From CAZNNH01 sp964574335 (GTDB lineage: Bacteria; Acidobacteriota; Vicinamibacteria; Fen-336), in NCBI GenBank assembly GCA_964574335.1, contig CAZNNH010000096.1, positions 1-22,163 of the forward strand: a stretch of 22,163 nucleotides of DNA. Reading direction: 5' to 3'. Position numbers and translations under genes: made by a program. The notes under the pieces were generated by a model. The model worked only from the letters and a program-made list of their open reading frames with translations. It made no database searches and was not told the DNA's origin. Shown piece by piece: positions 1 to 6,785 of this stretch (its first letter is position 1; the number at the start of each line of letters is the position of its first letter).

Positions 1-571
1 AGCGATGGTACTTGTAGAGGAAGAACTGGCCTCCGTGGTAGAGGTCCACCGACTCGCACGATAGCTCGCCCGCCTGCTCGCACTCCGCCTCGAGGCGCGA
101 CAGGGTGGCCTTGCGCTCCACGTTGGCCTCGACCTCGGCCTTCCCTTCGGTGGCCGCGTGGACGACCCCGGTGACGTCCTGCACCTCCCTGAGCACGGAG
201 ACACGCATGCCAGGGCACTGCCGCTCCTCCTCGAGGGTCTTGGCCTGGAAGCCCGTCTCGGAGAGGTTCCGCTGCTCGTTCGACAGGTCGCGGATGCAGC
301 TCCAGGTGCAGTGGTTGTTGGTCAGCACCAGGCCGTCGGCCGAGGCGAAAGAACCCGTGCAGCCGCCGTCGAGACGCACGGTCGAGCGCTGAACGTGATC
401 CAGCCAGGCGTCGTCGATCTCGACGCCGAGGACCTGGGCCACCCTGGCCCTGGGAAAGCCGTGGAGCGTCCACATCCCCTCGTCGGCGAGGGCAGGCGTC
501 GCGCACAGCGCGACGACGAGCGTCAGTCCAAGCGACCCGGGCGGGGCCGGACGCAGGCGTGAGTCGGGCAT
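1..571 (-). CDS. S46 family serine peptidase (dipeptidyl-peptidase 7/11 type), N-terminal part, cut by window edge
   Basis: About 190 residues are present; the rest lies beyond base 1. The protein starts with a signal peptide (hydrophobic stretch about residues 13-27, ending ATPALA before DEG), so it is exported. After the mature start MWTLHGFP comes a TGSFASADGLVLTNNHC segment. This matches the beta-barrel region around the catalytic histidine of S46 peptidases, with His87 just before Cys88 as the likely catalytic residue. The catalytic Asp and Ser are off the window. S46 enzymes are periplasmic or surface dipeptidyl-peptidases that release dipeptides from peptide N-termini. The ATG at 571 is chosen because it is preceded by GGGGGAA six bases upstream and gives a clean signal peptide. 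It is transcribed away from the TonB receptor gene at 700. Family assignment is confident; substrate specificity cannot be judged. Confidence 0.85.
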   Translation of the reverse strand, partial: MPDSRLRPAPPGSLGLTLVVALCATPALADEGMWTLHGFPRARVAQVLGVEIDDAWLDHVQRSTVRLDGGCTGSFASADGLVLTNNHCTWSCIRDLSNEQRNLSETGFQAKTLEEERQCPGMRVSVLREVQDVTGVVHAATEGKAEVEANVERKATLSRLEAECEQAGELSCESVDLYHGGQFFLYKYHR

Positions 572-666
572 TGGCTTCCCCCTTTCTGGCAGGCCGGGGC
601 AAGTGTACCCGGGTGGGGGGGGCGCGTGTAAGGCTCGCGGCGTGCCGCCGGCGCGATGTCGGGGGC

Positions 667-672
667 TAGAAT
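667..672 (+). promoter_or_regulatory. possible -10 element for the receptor gene
   Basis: TAGAAT lies 28 bases before the ATG at 700 in an otherwise GC-rich divergent intergenic region (572-699). It differs from TATAAT at one position. No convincing -35 hexamer is seen at the usual spacing, so this is a weak call. Confidence 0.25.
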
Positions 673-699
673 ACCCACCTTCTGAGAGGAGCCATCCTC

Positions 700-3423
700 A
701 TGCCTCTGCGCCCTGTTGCCTCGCCGCGCGTTCTCCTCGCCGCGCTTCTTTTGCTGGCAACGTTACCCGCCGCGGGGGGCGAGCCCGGGCGGGTCGAGGT
801 GGAGGTGCGGGTGCGGGACGCCGGCGGGCGGCCCGTCCCGGGGGCCGAGGTGCAGCTCGAGAGCGGTCGCATCGTGCTGCGCTGCGAGGCCCAAGGCGAT
901 GCGGCGCCGGCGCTCCTGCGTTCGGTGGCGCCGGGTGCCTGGCAGCTCCGGGTCACGGCGGCAGGCCGGGGGTCGGGGCCGTGGCCGTTGCAGCTCCGGG
1001 TGGACGAGCACGTGGTCGCCGAGGTTCGGCTCGAGCCGGAAGGCACGGAGGCCCCCGCCTCCCTGTCGGTCTCTCGGCACCGCGTGACGGTCGGGACACC
1101 GATGGGGCCCGACCGGCTCCGGGACCTGCCTCGAGGCCCCAACATCTGGTCGTTGCTCGAGACCTTCGAGCCCGTGGCGATCGTCGATCGGCAGGACAGT
1201 GGCGGCTTGTTCGCCGGCGAGCCGGGCCGCGTGACGGCACACGGCAGCTCCTGGACGCAAACGTCCTTCCGAGCCGGCGGCCTCGACGTGACCGACCCGG
1301 CTCGTGTCGGCACACCGCTGCTGGTGCCCCTGCTCGATGCCTACCAGAGTCTGGACTTCACCTCCGCCCTGCTCCCGGTGGAGACCGGCGGCCCTGGCGG
1401 GCTGCTGACGCTGGTGCCCCGATCACCGGGCCGGGAGTGGGGCGGGACGCTACGAGCCGGTGGCCTGGGCGCGGGGATGCAGCAGAGCAACGCGCGGCCT
1501 GGCGTCCCCTCGATCGCGCGGTTCGACTCCTTCCTCGACGCCGGCCTGGTGGCCGGCGGCCCCCTTTCGAGCCGCGTCGGGCTGCTGGTGGCCGGTGGCT
1601 GGACGCGATCCAGGCGCTTCGAGCGAGACCGGCCGGGCGTGCTCGAGGGCGAGACCGGCGGCGGTATCGCGCACCTGGTCTTCAGCCCCTCGCCGACCGA
1701 GGAGCTCGGCCTGATCGTAGGGCATGAGCGTAGCGCGTATCCGTACCCGGGCCGTGCCCGGTACGCCGGCGATCCGGTCCAGGGCGAGTCGTTCAGCCAC
1801 CTGGCCGCCACCTGGGAGCGGCGTCCCGATCGGGGGCTTCGATGGTCGCTGAGCGTCGGCTGGCTCCGTGGCCGCCTCCAGCCGCGGCTGACCGGAGCGG
1901 AGCCGGTGGCAGTGGACCGTCTGTTCGATGGGCCGGTCCCCGAGCTGGCGCGGTCCGGCGACGCGACCCACCACCGCCTCGGCGTGGAGATGAGGCTGCG
2001 GCCAGACCTGGCGGGCTTCCAGGGTGGCCGCCACCACGTGCGTATCGGCGTTTCGCTGTCTCGCAACGGAGCCGACATCGCTCCGCCCGGCGACATGCTG
2101 CCGCTCCCGGAGCTCGTGGACGGAACCGCGGCGAGGGTGTGGGAGTATGGCTGGACCGGTCCCGAGTCTCGCTGGCGCTCCACCGAGCTGGCCGCCTGGG
2201 CGGCCGACCGGCTGACAGTCGGCACGCGCCTGGAGGTCGAGGCCGGGGCGCGGTTCGATCTCGCCACGGGCTCGGCCGCCGGCGCCGAGCGAGGCATCCA
2301 CTGGGTCACCGTCTCGCCGCGGCTCGGGTTCCGACACGACCTGATCGGTCGGGGCCGAGTCGCCCTGTTCGGCGGGCTGGCGCGCTATCGGCACCGGCTG
2401 CCCCTCGACCTGCTCGGGTTCGGCGACCCGGCCGGTCTCGCCGGCTCGGTCTACCGCTGGAACGATGCAGATGGAGACGGTGTCTTCGACGCCGGCGAGC
2501 GCGGCACCCTGGTGGCGCTGGCTGGCCCCGGCGGCAGCGGCGTCGGGACCATCGATCCGCACCTGAAGCGCCCCCACACCGACGAGCTGGTCCTGGGGCT
2601 CGAGGGCCGGATCGCTCGCGACTTCAGCATCCGCTTCACGGCGATCGCCCGACGCGAGCGCGACCTGGTGGAGTCGGTGAACGTCGGGGTGGGTCGCGAC
2701 GACTACAGCGTGATCCTGGTCGACGACCCGAGCGGAGACTTCGACGACCCTGCCGACGACCAACGGCTCCCCCTCTACGACCGCGATCCGCTCAGCTTCG
2801 GCCGCGACCGCTTCCTCTTGACCAACCCCGGCGCCGACCACTCGGCGAGGTATGAGGGTGTCGAGCTCGTGCTTGAGAGGCAGTGGGGCGATGCCGCCTG
2901 GCTGCTTCTCGCCGGCACCGCTCACCGCTCCGAGGGGACCGCGGCCAACATCGGCTTCCGCGCCATCGAGAACGACCAGGGCGTGGTCGGCGAGCTGTTC
3001 GACCAGCCCAACGCCTTTACCTTCGCCCGCGGGCGGCTCTTCTCCGACCGGGCCTACACCATCAACCTCGCCGGGGGCGCGCGCCTTCCCGGGGACTTCC
3101 GGCTGGGCGCCATCGCCCGGTACCAGGACGGCCAGGACTTCGCCCGGCTGGTGGTCGCGAACGGCCTCAGCCAGGGGAGCGAGCTGGTCCGCGCCACGCC
3201 CAACGGGCGGCACCGATTCACCTTCGCTCTCACCGTCGACGTGCGAGTCGAGAAGGGTTTCCGTCTCGGCCGCGGCCGACTGGCGGCGGTGGCCGAGGCG
3301 TTCAACGTCCTGAACACGGCCAACGACGTGGAGGAGGACCCGGTTGCACGTCCGCAGTTCCGCAACCCGACCGCGGTCCAGCCGCCGGCGGCGCTGCGAC
3401 TCGGACTGCGTCTCGACTTCTGA
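700..3423 (+). CDS. TonB-dependent receptor, Oar-like, with carboxypeptidase-regulatory-like N-terminal domain
   Basis: A 907-residue outer-membrane protein. Signal peptide about residues 1-27 (VLLAALLLLATLPAAGG). Residues about 30-112 form a small beta-sandwich of the CarboxypepD_reg-like type (VRVRDAGGRPVPGAEVQL). The plug follows (about 120-245) with LRDLPRGPNIWSLLET and the HGSSWTQTSFRAGGLDVTDP stretch typical of large acidobacterial receptors. The rest is a beta-barrel ending in LRLGLRLDF, a C-terminal Phe as expected for BAM-dependent insertion. The barrel carries an EF-hand-like loop (WNDADGDGVFDAGE, about residues 588-601) common in this group. A GAGAGGAG ribosome binding site lies about 11 bases before the ATG. 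The cargo is unknown. The gene converges on the PAP2 gene with only four bases between stop codons. Family call is strong. Confidence 0.88.
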   Translation: MPLRPVASPRVLLAALLLLATLPAAGGEPGRVEVEVRVRDAGGRPVPGAEVQLESGRIVLRCEAQGDAAPALLRSVAPGAWQLRVTAAGRGSGPWPLQLRVDEHVVAEVRLEPEGTEAPASLSVSRHRVTVGTPMGPDRLRDLPRGPNIWSLLETFEPVAIVDRQDSGGLFAGEPGRVTAHGSSWTQTSFRAGGLDVTDPARVGTPLLVPLLDAYQSLDFTSALLPVETGGPGGLLTLVPRSPGREWGGTLRAGGLGAGMQQSNARPGVPSIARFDSFLDAGLVAGGPLSSRVGLLVAGGWTRSRRFERDRPGVLEGETGGGIAHLVFSPSPTEELGLIVGHERSAYPYPGRARYAGDPVQGESFSHLAATWERRPDRGLRWSLSVGWLRGRLQPRLTGAEPVAVDRLFDGPVPELARSGDATHHRLGVEMRLRPDLAGFQGGRHHVRIGVSLSRNGADIAPPGDMLPLPELVDGTAARVWEYGWTGPESRWRSTELAAWAADRLTVGTRLEVEAGARFDLATGSAAGAERGIHWVTVSPRLGFRHDLIGRGRVALFGGLARYRHRLPLDLLGFGDPAGLAGSVYRWNDADGDGVFDAGERGTLVALAGPGGSGVGTIDPHLKRPHTDELVLGLEGRIARDFSIRFTAIARRERDLVESVNVGVGRDDYSVILVDDPSGDFDDPADDQRLPLYDRDPLSFGRDRFLLTNPGADHSARYEGVELVLERQWGDAAWLLLAGTAHRSEGTAANIGFRAIENDQGVVGELFDQPNAFTFARGRLFSDRAYTINLAGGARLPGDFRLGAIARYQDGQDFARLVVANGLSQGSELVRATPNGRHRFTFALTVDVRVEKGFRLGRGRLAAVAEAFNVLNTANDVEEDPVARPQFRNPTAVQPPAALRLGLRLDF

Positions 3424-3466
3424 GGCCTCAGAACGTCAGGCTGAGCCCGAGTCCCACGCCGCGCCC
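3382..3466. repeat. 85-bp direct repeat, copy 1 (3' junction of receptor and PAP2 genes)
   Basis: This stretch covers the last codons of the receptor and of the opposing PAP2 gene. It recurs at 4922-5006 in the same orientation with four mismatches in 85 bases; the first 52 bases are identical. Here both halves belong to intact genes, so this is the likely source copy. Confidence 0.9.
3418..3433. terminator. 16-bp perfect palindrome spanning two convergent stop codons
   Basis: TTCTGAGGCCTCAGAA reads the same on both strands. On each strand it supplies a final Phe codon plus TGA for the receptor and the PAP2 gene. As RNA it could fold as a 6-bp stem with a GGCC loop on either strand, so it might act as a weak two-way terminator. 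There is no U tract. The same palindrome recurs at 4958-4973. Confidence 0.35.
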
Positions 3467-4297
3467 GCCGGCGTCCCACATCGGAGCGACGTGGAGCTGG
3501 GGCGAGGCGGCTCCCGGGAGCGCCGCGTCGTTGACACGCACCGTGGTACGGGCGACCAGGTAGCCGAGCGCCGCACCGGCGACGACGTCGCTCAGGTAGT
3601 GCTCGTCGCTGGCGATGCGGGCGGCGCTGGTGATCGCCCACAGGCCGATGGCCGGGAGCGCCGCCCTCACGCCGTAGTGCCGTTCCACCACCGTCGCCAT
3701 GGCGGACCAGGCGAACGAGTGCCCTGAAGGGAGGGAGTAGTCGGAGCCGTTGGGACGTTCGCGGTTGACGACTCTCTTGAGCGCATGCCCCACGCCCAGC
3801 ACCACGAGCTGTGACTGCGCCAGGTCATAGGTCATCTCCCGAAAGCGGCGGTTGCTCGAGAGACGTCCGGCGAGGAAGAGCGAGCCGGCCAACGGTCCCA
3901 CCACCTCGGCGGCGCCGATGCGGTTGCCGAAGGACCGCAGCCCGGCGAGATCGTTTCCGGAGAGCGCTGCCCGCGCCGAGTCGTCCAGCGCAAAGGAGAC
4001 GCCCGTCAGGCCGGCCCCGGCCAAGACGGGCACTGCCAGGTCCCCGCTGGCCAGGCCGCCGAGGTTGCGCAACACGTTGACGGGAAGGCGCCGGAAGGAA
4101 CGCCGTCCGTCACCCGAGACGGCATGTGGCTCGGGCCCCTCTGCGGCTGGCCGCCACGCGGCGGGCGCCCCCGGGAGCTCCTGTGCCTGGGCGCCGGTGG
4201 CGGCGGCGAAAAGCAACGCGGCGGCGATGCCCGACAGCAGCGCGCCCGCTCGGGAGACTCGACGCGCCGGCCTACTCGCGGGCCTTGGTCTTTCCAC
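3428..4297 (-). CDS. exported PAP2-family phosphatase
   Basis: About 289 residues. All three motifs of the PAP2 / acid phosphatase superfamily are present: KRVVNRERP, then LPSGHSF, then ARIASDEHYLSD with the R-x5-H-x3-D pattern. Such enzymes remove phosphate from lipid phosphates or undecaprenyl pyrophosphate at the periplasmic face. A signal peptide-like start (RRVSRAGALLSGIAAALLFAAA, AQA before Q) follows the chosen GTG at 4297. Longer starts up to 4381 would read backwards through the upstream gene. No good ribosome binding site is visible, so coupling to the gene ending at 4272 (26-base overlap) is likely. The C-terminus ends in an alternating hydrophobic strand, GLGLSLTF, with terminal Phe, unusual for a membrane PAP2 enzyme and hinting at outer-membrane association. 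Function call is firm; start less so. Confidence 0.8.
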   Translation of the reverse strand: MERPRPASRPARRVSRAGALLSGIAAALLFAAATGAQAQELPGAPAAWRPAAEGPEPHAVSGDGRRSFRRLPVNVLRNLGGLASGDLAVPVLAGAGLTGVSFALDDSARAALSGNDLAGLRSFGNRIGAAEVVGPLAGSLFLAGRLSSNRRFREMTYDLAQSQLVVLGVGHALKRVVNRERPNGSDYSLPSGHSFAWSAMATVVERHYGVRAALPAIGLWAITSAARIASDEHYLSDVVAGAALGYLVARTTVRVNDAALPGAASPQLHVAPMWDAGGRGVGLGLSLTF

Positions 4298-4691
4298 CGA
4301 AATGGTAGCCGAAGGCGATGTAGTAGAAGTTCTTCTGGAGGTTGGCGCGCTGGATCTCGACCCCGACCTGGGCCACCGCATGCCCAGAGCGGAAGGTCAC
4401 CAGAGGCACGGCCAACCCGAGCTCGTCGAAGTTCTTGTGCTCGAAGAAGTTGTGTCCTAGCTGGCAGGTGCTGCGGATGGCCACGCCCAGGCCGCCGAAG
4501 CTCAGCGAATCACCGACGTCGACGAAGCCCGTCGCGTTGACGGTCCCCAGCCACTTCAACCGACCTTGGTGGTACTGTGCGGGCCCGACCAGCCCTACAC
4601 CCAAGAGCACGTTTGGGCGGAGCAGGTCGAACGCAGACGCCGTCGGAGCGACCGCAGCCATCAAGGGCAGCAGCAGGCATAGCACGCGCAT
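4272..4691 (-). CDS. small exported beta-rich protein of unknown function
   Basis: 139 residues. The ATG at 4691 is preceded by GGGAGGGGA about five bases upstream and opens a clear signal peptide (MRVLCLLLPLMAAVAPTASA). The mature part, about 118 residues, has alternating hydrophobic strands and turns (LLGVGLVGPAQ, VDVGDSLSFGGLGVAI, YYIAFGYHFGG), consistent with a small outer-membrane barrel or beta-sandwich. I do not recognise a named family. An upstream extension in frame to 4826 is rejected because it has no signal-like start and no ribosome binding site. It overlaps the start of the PAP2 gene by 26 bases, so the two are probably co-transcribed and may share a role in envelope lipid or wall metabolism; that link is inference. 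Confidence 0.7.
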   Translation of the reverse strand: MRVLCLLLPLMAAVAPTASAFDLLRPNVLLGVGLVGPAQYHQGRLKWLGTVNATGFVDVGDSLSFGGLGVAIRSTCQLGHNFFEHKNFDELGLAVPLVTFRSGHAVAQVGVEIQRANLQKNFYYIAFGYHFGGKTKARE

Positions 4692-4921
4692 CGTGTCCCC
4701 TCCCTCCACGCGGCAGAATGCGGCAGGGCCGGCAAAACGCCTGCTCTCGTCCACACGCCCGGCGGAGGGGGCCGACGCGAAGCGCGAGCGGTCCTGGAGT
4801 GTCACACAACGATGGTGCCGCCGCAAGCTCCCGGCAAAAGAAGAAGCGGCCTGCCATCACGGGAGTGCCAGACCCCCAAGGTCCGGCGACAACCGGCCCA
4901 GCTCCGCCGACGGCAATCCAC
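4692..4921. other. intergenic region, mostly without a recognisable gene
   Basis: No supported gene. The last ~15 bases before 4922 still translate on the plus strand as PTAIHPP, matching PTAVQPP just before the end of the receptor, so the edge of a decayed receptor 3' end reaches to about 4907. Upstream of that I see no similarity. The promoter of the minus-strand gene starting at 4691 must lie here. Confidence 0.5.
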
Positions 4922-5006
4922 CCGCCGGCGGCGCTGCGACTCGGACTGCGTCTCGACTTCTGAGGCCTCAGAAGGCCAGGCTGAGCCTGAGCCCCACGCC
5001 GCGCCC
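4922..5006. repeat. 85-bp direct repeat, copy 2 (relic of receptor and PAP2-like gene ends)
   Basis: Same orientation as 3382-3466, 81 of 85 bases identical. The plus strand still reads PPAALRLGLRLDF then stop, as in the receptor. The minus strand reads GVGLRLSLAF then stop against GVGLGLSLTF in the PAP2 gene. No receptor or PAP2 gene body flanks this copy, so it is a remnant of gene ends. The four mismatches are all in the PAP2 half. Confidence 0.9.
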
Positions 5007-5007
5007 C

Positions 5008-5385
5008 GTGCCCACCGGCGGTCGCCTGGCGCCGGCTGGCCGAACGGGGAGATCGGGTCAGAGCGTACAGGTCAAGTCCCTCTCGGGGATCTGGGTGGAC
5101 GCGGATCCGAGAGTCACCTTTGAGCTCACCCAGACGGGGGCGACCTTCACGGGCGACCGGTTCGCCTCCCAGAACGCAGGCTTCATCCCTCAAGCCCCTG
5201 CCTTCGGCACGGTGACGAACCCAACGAACATCACGCTCCAGATCACGTCTTCTTCACAGGGCATCACGTCAACCTGTGAATACCAGGTGAGCACCGACGC
5301 CTCTGTCGACCGTATCGAGATAGAGCGCACCGTCTCTGGCTTCTGGTGCGGCCAGACGAGCTACACGATCTCTCGACAGCAGTAA
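5008..5385 (+). CDS. orphan C-terminal fragment of a secreted beta-rich protein (probably 5'-truncated)
   Basis: From about 5080 to 5385 the reading frame looks genuinely coding: SLSGIWVDADPRVTFELTQTGATFTG is the kind of LSGxW...FELTQTG opening seen in small secreted or lipoprotein beta-domains. It ends with two cysteines (TSTCEYQ, GFWCGQT) and ISRQQ. There is no signal peptide or lipobox. The only in-frame start near it is a GTG at 5008, directly after the 85-bp repeat, with no ribosome binding site. The frame stays open backwards through the repeat. The region is less GC-rich than its neighbours. Most likely the 5' end was lost when the repeat junction formed. I cannot name a family, and expression is doubtful. 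Confidence 0.4.
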   Translation: MPTGGRLAPAGRTGRSGQSVQVKSLSGIWVDADPRVTFELTQTGATFTGDRFASQNAGFIPQAPAFGTVTNPTNITLQITSSSQGITSTCEYQVSTDASVDRIEIERTVSGFWCGQTSYTISRQQ

Positions 5386-5471
5386 GGCGGCGCCACACCC
5401 AGTTCCGCTTGGCTGTAGTGTTGCCGCGCCCCGCGGAGGCACCCTCGGGTCCTCGGCCGTAGGACAGACGC

Positions 5472-5749
5472 ATGACGGAAGAAGAAGACGGACTGGACGG
5501 CCTCGACCTGCTGGAGGAGACTCCAGCGATTGTTCGCGGCCTGGTGCGGGGCCTGAATCACGAGGACGCGGTGTGGAAGCCTGCGCCAAAGCGTTTCTCG
5601 GTGGCTGAGGTGCTGGCGCACCTGAGATGCTGCACGAGTGGGCGATGCACGACCTGGGCCACATCCGCCAGATTGCCGAGCTCGTCCGCGCGCGCAAGCA
5701 CTGGCGACAGGCCGGCGCTTTGGGCCAGGACTACGAGCTAGAGCCCTAG
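5472..5749 (+). pseudogene. DinB-family (DinB/YfiT-like four-helix) protein gene with internal deletion and frame change
   Basis: The first frame (ATG 5472) reads LDLLEETPAIVRGLVRGL then AVWKPAPKRFSVAEVLAHL, the N-terminal helix and loop of DinB-like metal-binding proteins. Just after this, at 5621-5627, the frame becomes nonsense. The C-terminal DinB helix continues in another frame: MLHEWAMHDLGHIRQIAEL then ELEP and a TAG at 5747. About 48 plus 40 residues remain, whereas the family usually has about 150-170, so the middle (roughly 65-80 residues, including one conserved His region) is missing and the ends are joined out of frame. The C-terminal HDLGHIRQ motif is intact in sequence but not in frame. 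The gene cannot make a working protein. Its stop shares a CTAG with the stop of the opposing gene. Confidence 0.75.
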
Positions 5750-6546
5750 ACGTAGCCCTGCGGGTGACCGGCTGACGGAGCGATCGCCCTGCGCGACGGC
5801 ACGGCCCCAACACCGCGCGCACGTCGCTCCGCAAGCGCTCGCGACGGTAGGCCCGGGTGGCTCACGCCGCGTGCAGGCGTCAGCCCCGACGCCGCCTGCA
5901 GCAGCCGGAAGACAACGAGCGCCAGTAGCTCCAGAACGAGTAGATAGACCGGCCAAGGCCCGAAGAGGTCGAAGGGGGTGGTTCCGACCGGTTTGCGGCG
6001 CAGGTACATGAAGTTGGTGCCGAGCGCCAGGTTGGCCAGTCCGGCCAGGCAGGCGAGCGCCTGGAGCGTCCAGAACGCGCGCCGCCAGGCGCGCTCGGCC
6101 GGGCGGATCCCCATGCCGACCACCAAGAGGATCGGTGCCACCACCGTCAGTCCGTGCTCGACGAAGTACACGACGAAACGGAAGTGAGGAAGAGACACAT
6201 CCAGCTCCGGCGCCAGGACCGCCGGCAGTGTCGCCGAGAGGGCGAAGAAGTAGAGGAGCTCGACCGCCCGACGGTCGAGGGTCAAGAGCGCGTACACCGC
6301 CAGCATGGCGGCCAGATCGCAGAGCTGGAGAGGCAGCATCTGGCGTCCGTACCAGCCCTGCCACCCGGCGACCACAGCCTCGGTCAAATGTGCCGCGGCG
6401 AGCACCGTTGCGACGGCCCAGCGAAGAGCACGGCGCCACCTGTCGCCGGCGTGACGTGCCACGGCGACGGAGGCGGCAGACGCCCCACCGGTCGCCGCGA
6501 TGGCAATCAGGTGATCCAGACCGAAGAGCTGGAACCCGTCTTCCAC
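5746..6546 (-). CDS. TIGR02206 / YwaF-like integral membrane protein
   Basis: 266 residues. It opens with FQLFGLDHLIAIA, followed by about six to seven hydrophobic helices. Family features are visible: LPLQLCDLAAMLAVYAL, then the near C-terminal TNFMYLRRKP and GPWPVYLLVLELLALVVF. These match the TIGR02206 (YwaF, related to TMEM164) family, whose molecular role is not established. The start is a GTG at 6546 giving the expected N-terminus; no strong ribosome binding site is seen. After the last helix a polar, Arg/Ala/Pro-rich tail of about 50 residues runs to a TAG at 5746. The usual family length is nearer 230-240, so the tail may be read-through into sequence reshaped by the neighbouring DinB deletion. 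Family call is confident. Confidence 0.75.
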   Translation of the reverse strand: MEDGFQLFGLDHLIAIAATGGASAASVAVARHAGDRWRRALRWAVATVLAAAHLTEAVVAGWQGWYGRQMLPLQLCDLAAMLAVYALLTLDRRAVELLYFFALSATLPAVLAPELDVSLPHFRFVVYFVEHGLTVVAPILLVVGMGIRPAERAWRRAFWTLQALACLAGLANLALGTNFMYLRRKPVGTTPFDLFGPWPVYLLVLELLALVVFRLLQAASGLTPARGVSHPGLPSRALAERRARGVGAVPSRRAIAPSAGHPQGYV

Positions 6547-6686
6547 GCCGCCGAGTGTGACCGGTTGGCGGCGCTCCCACCGCCGGCGTGTACCGCTTCC
6601 GGGAGTGTCACATGCCGTCTCGACTCACCCACCGAGCTCCCCGCGGGCCCGGGACCCGCTGTCGGACTGCCGGCGCGAGCATGTCC

Positions 6687-6715
6687 CACTCTGACAGAGC
6701 ACGCCTCTGTGAGTG
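6687..6715 (-). terminator. bulged hairpin downstream of the M48 protease gene
   Basis: CACTC pairs with GAGTG and ACAGAG pairs with CTCTGT around a five-base loop, with a two-base bulge: eleven base pairs in all. It lies about 70 bases past the stop of the M48 gene. No T tract follows, so terminator function is only suggested. Confidence 0.3.
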
Positions 6716-6785
6716 CCAGAAGCAGGCCCTCGACCGCGGTGAGCGCCACCCCAACGACCTGCTCGAGGCCGCCTCGGAAGTAAGG

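Noticed and set aside
1450..3213. 587-codon open frame on the minus strand inside the receptor gene
   Set aside because: No domain, no signal, and the opposite strand encodes a well-defined TonB receptor.
6507..6749. 80-codon minus-strand frame between the M48 and TIGR02206 genes
   Set aside because: No recognisable protein features; overlaps the TIGR02206 start in another frame.
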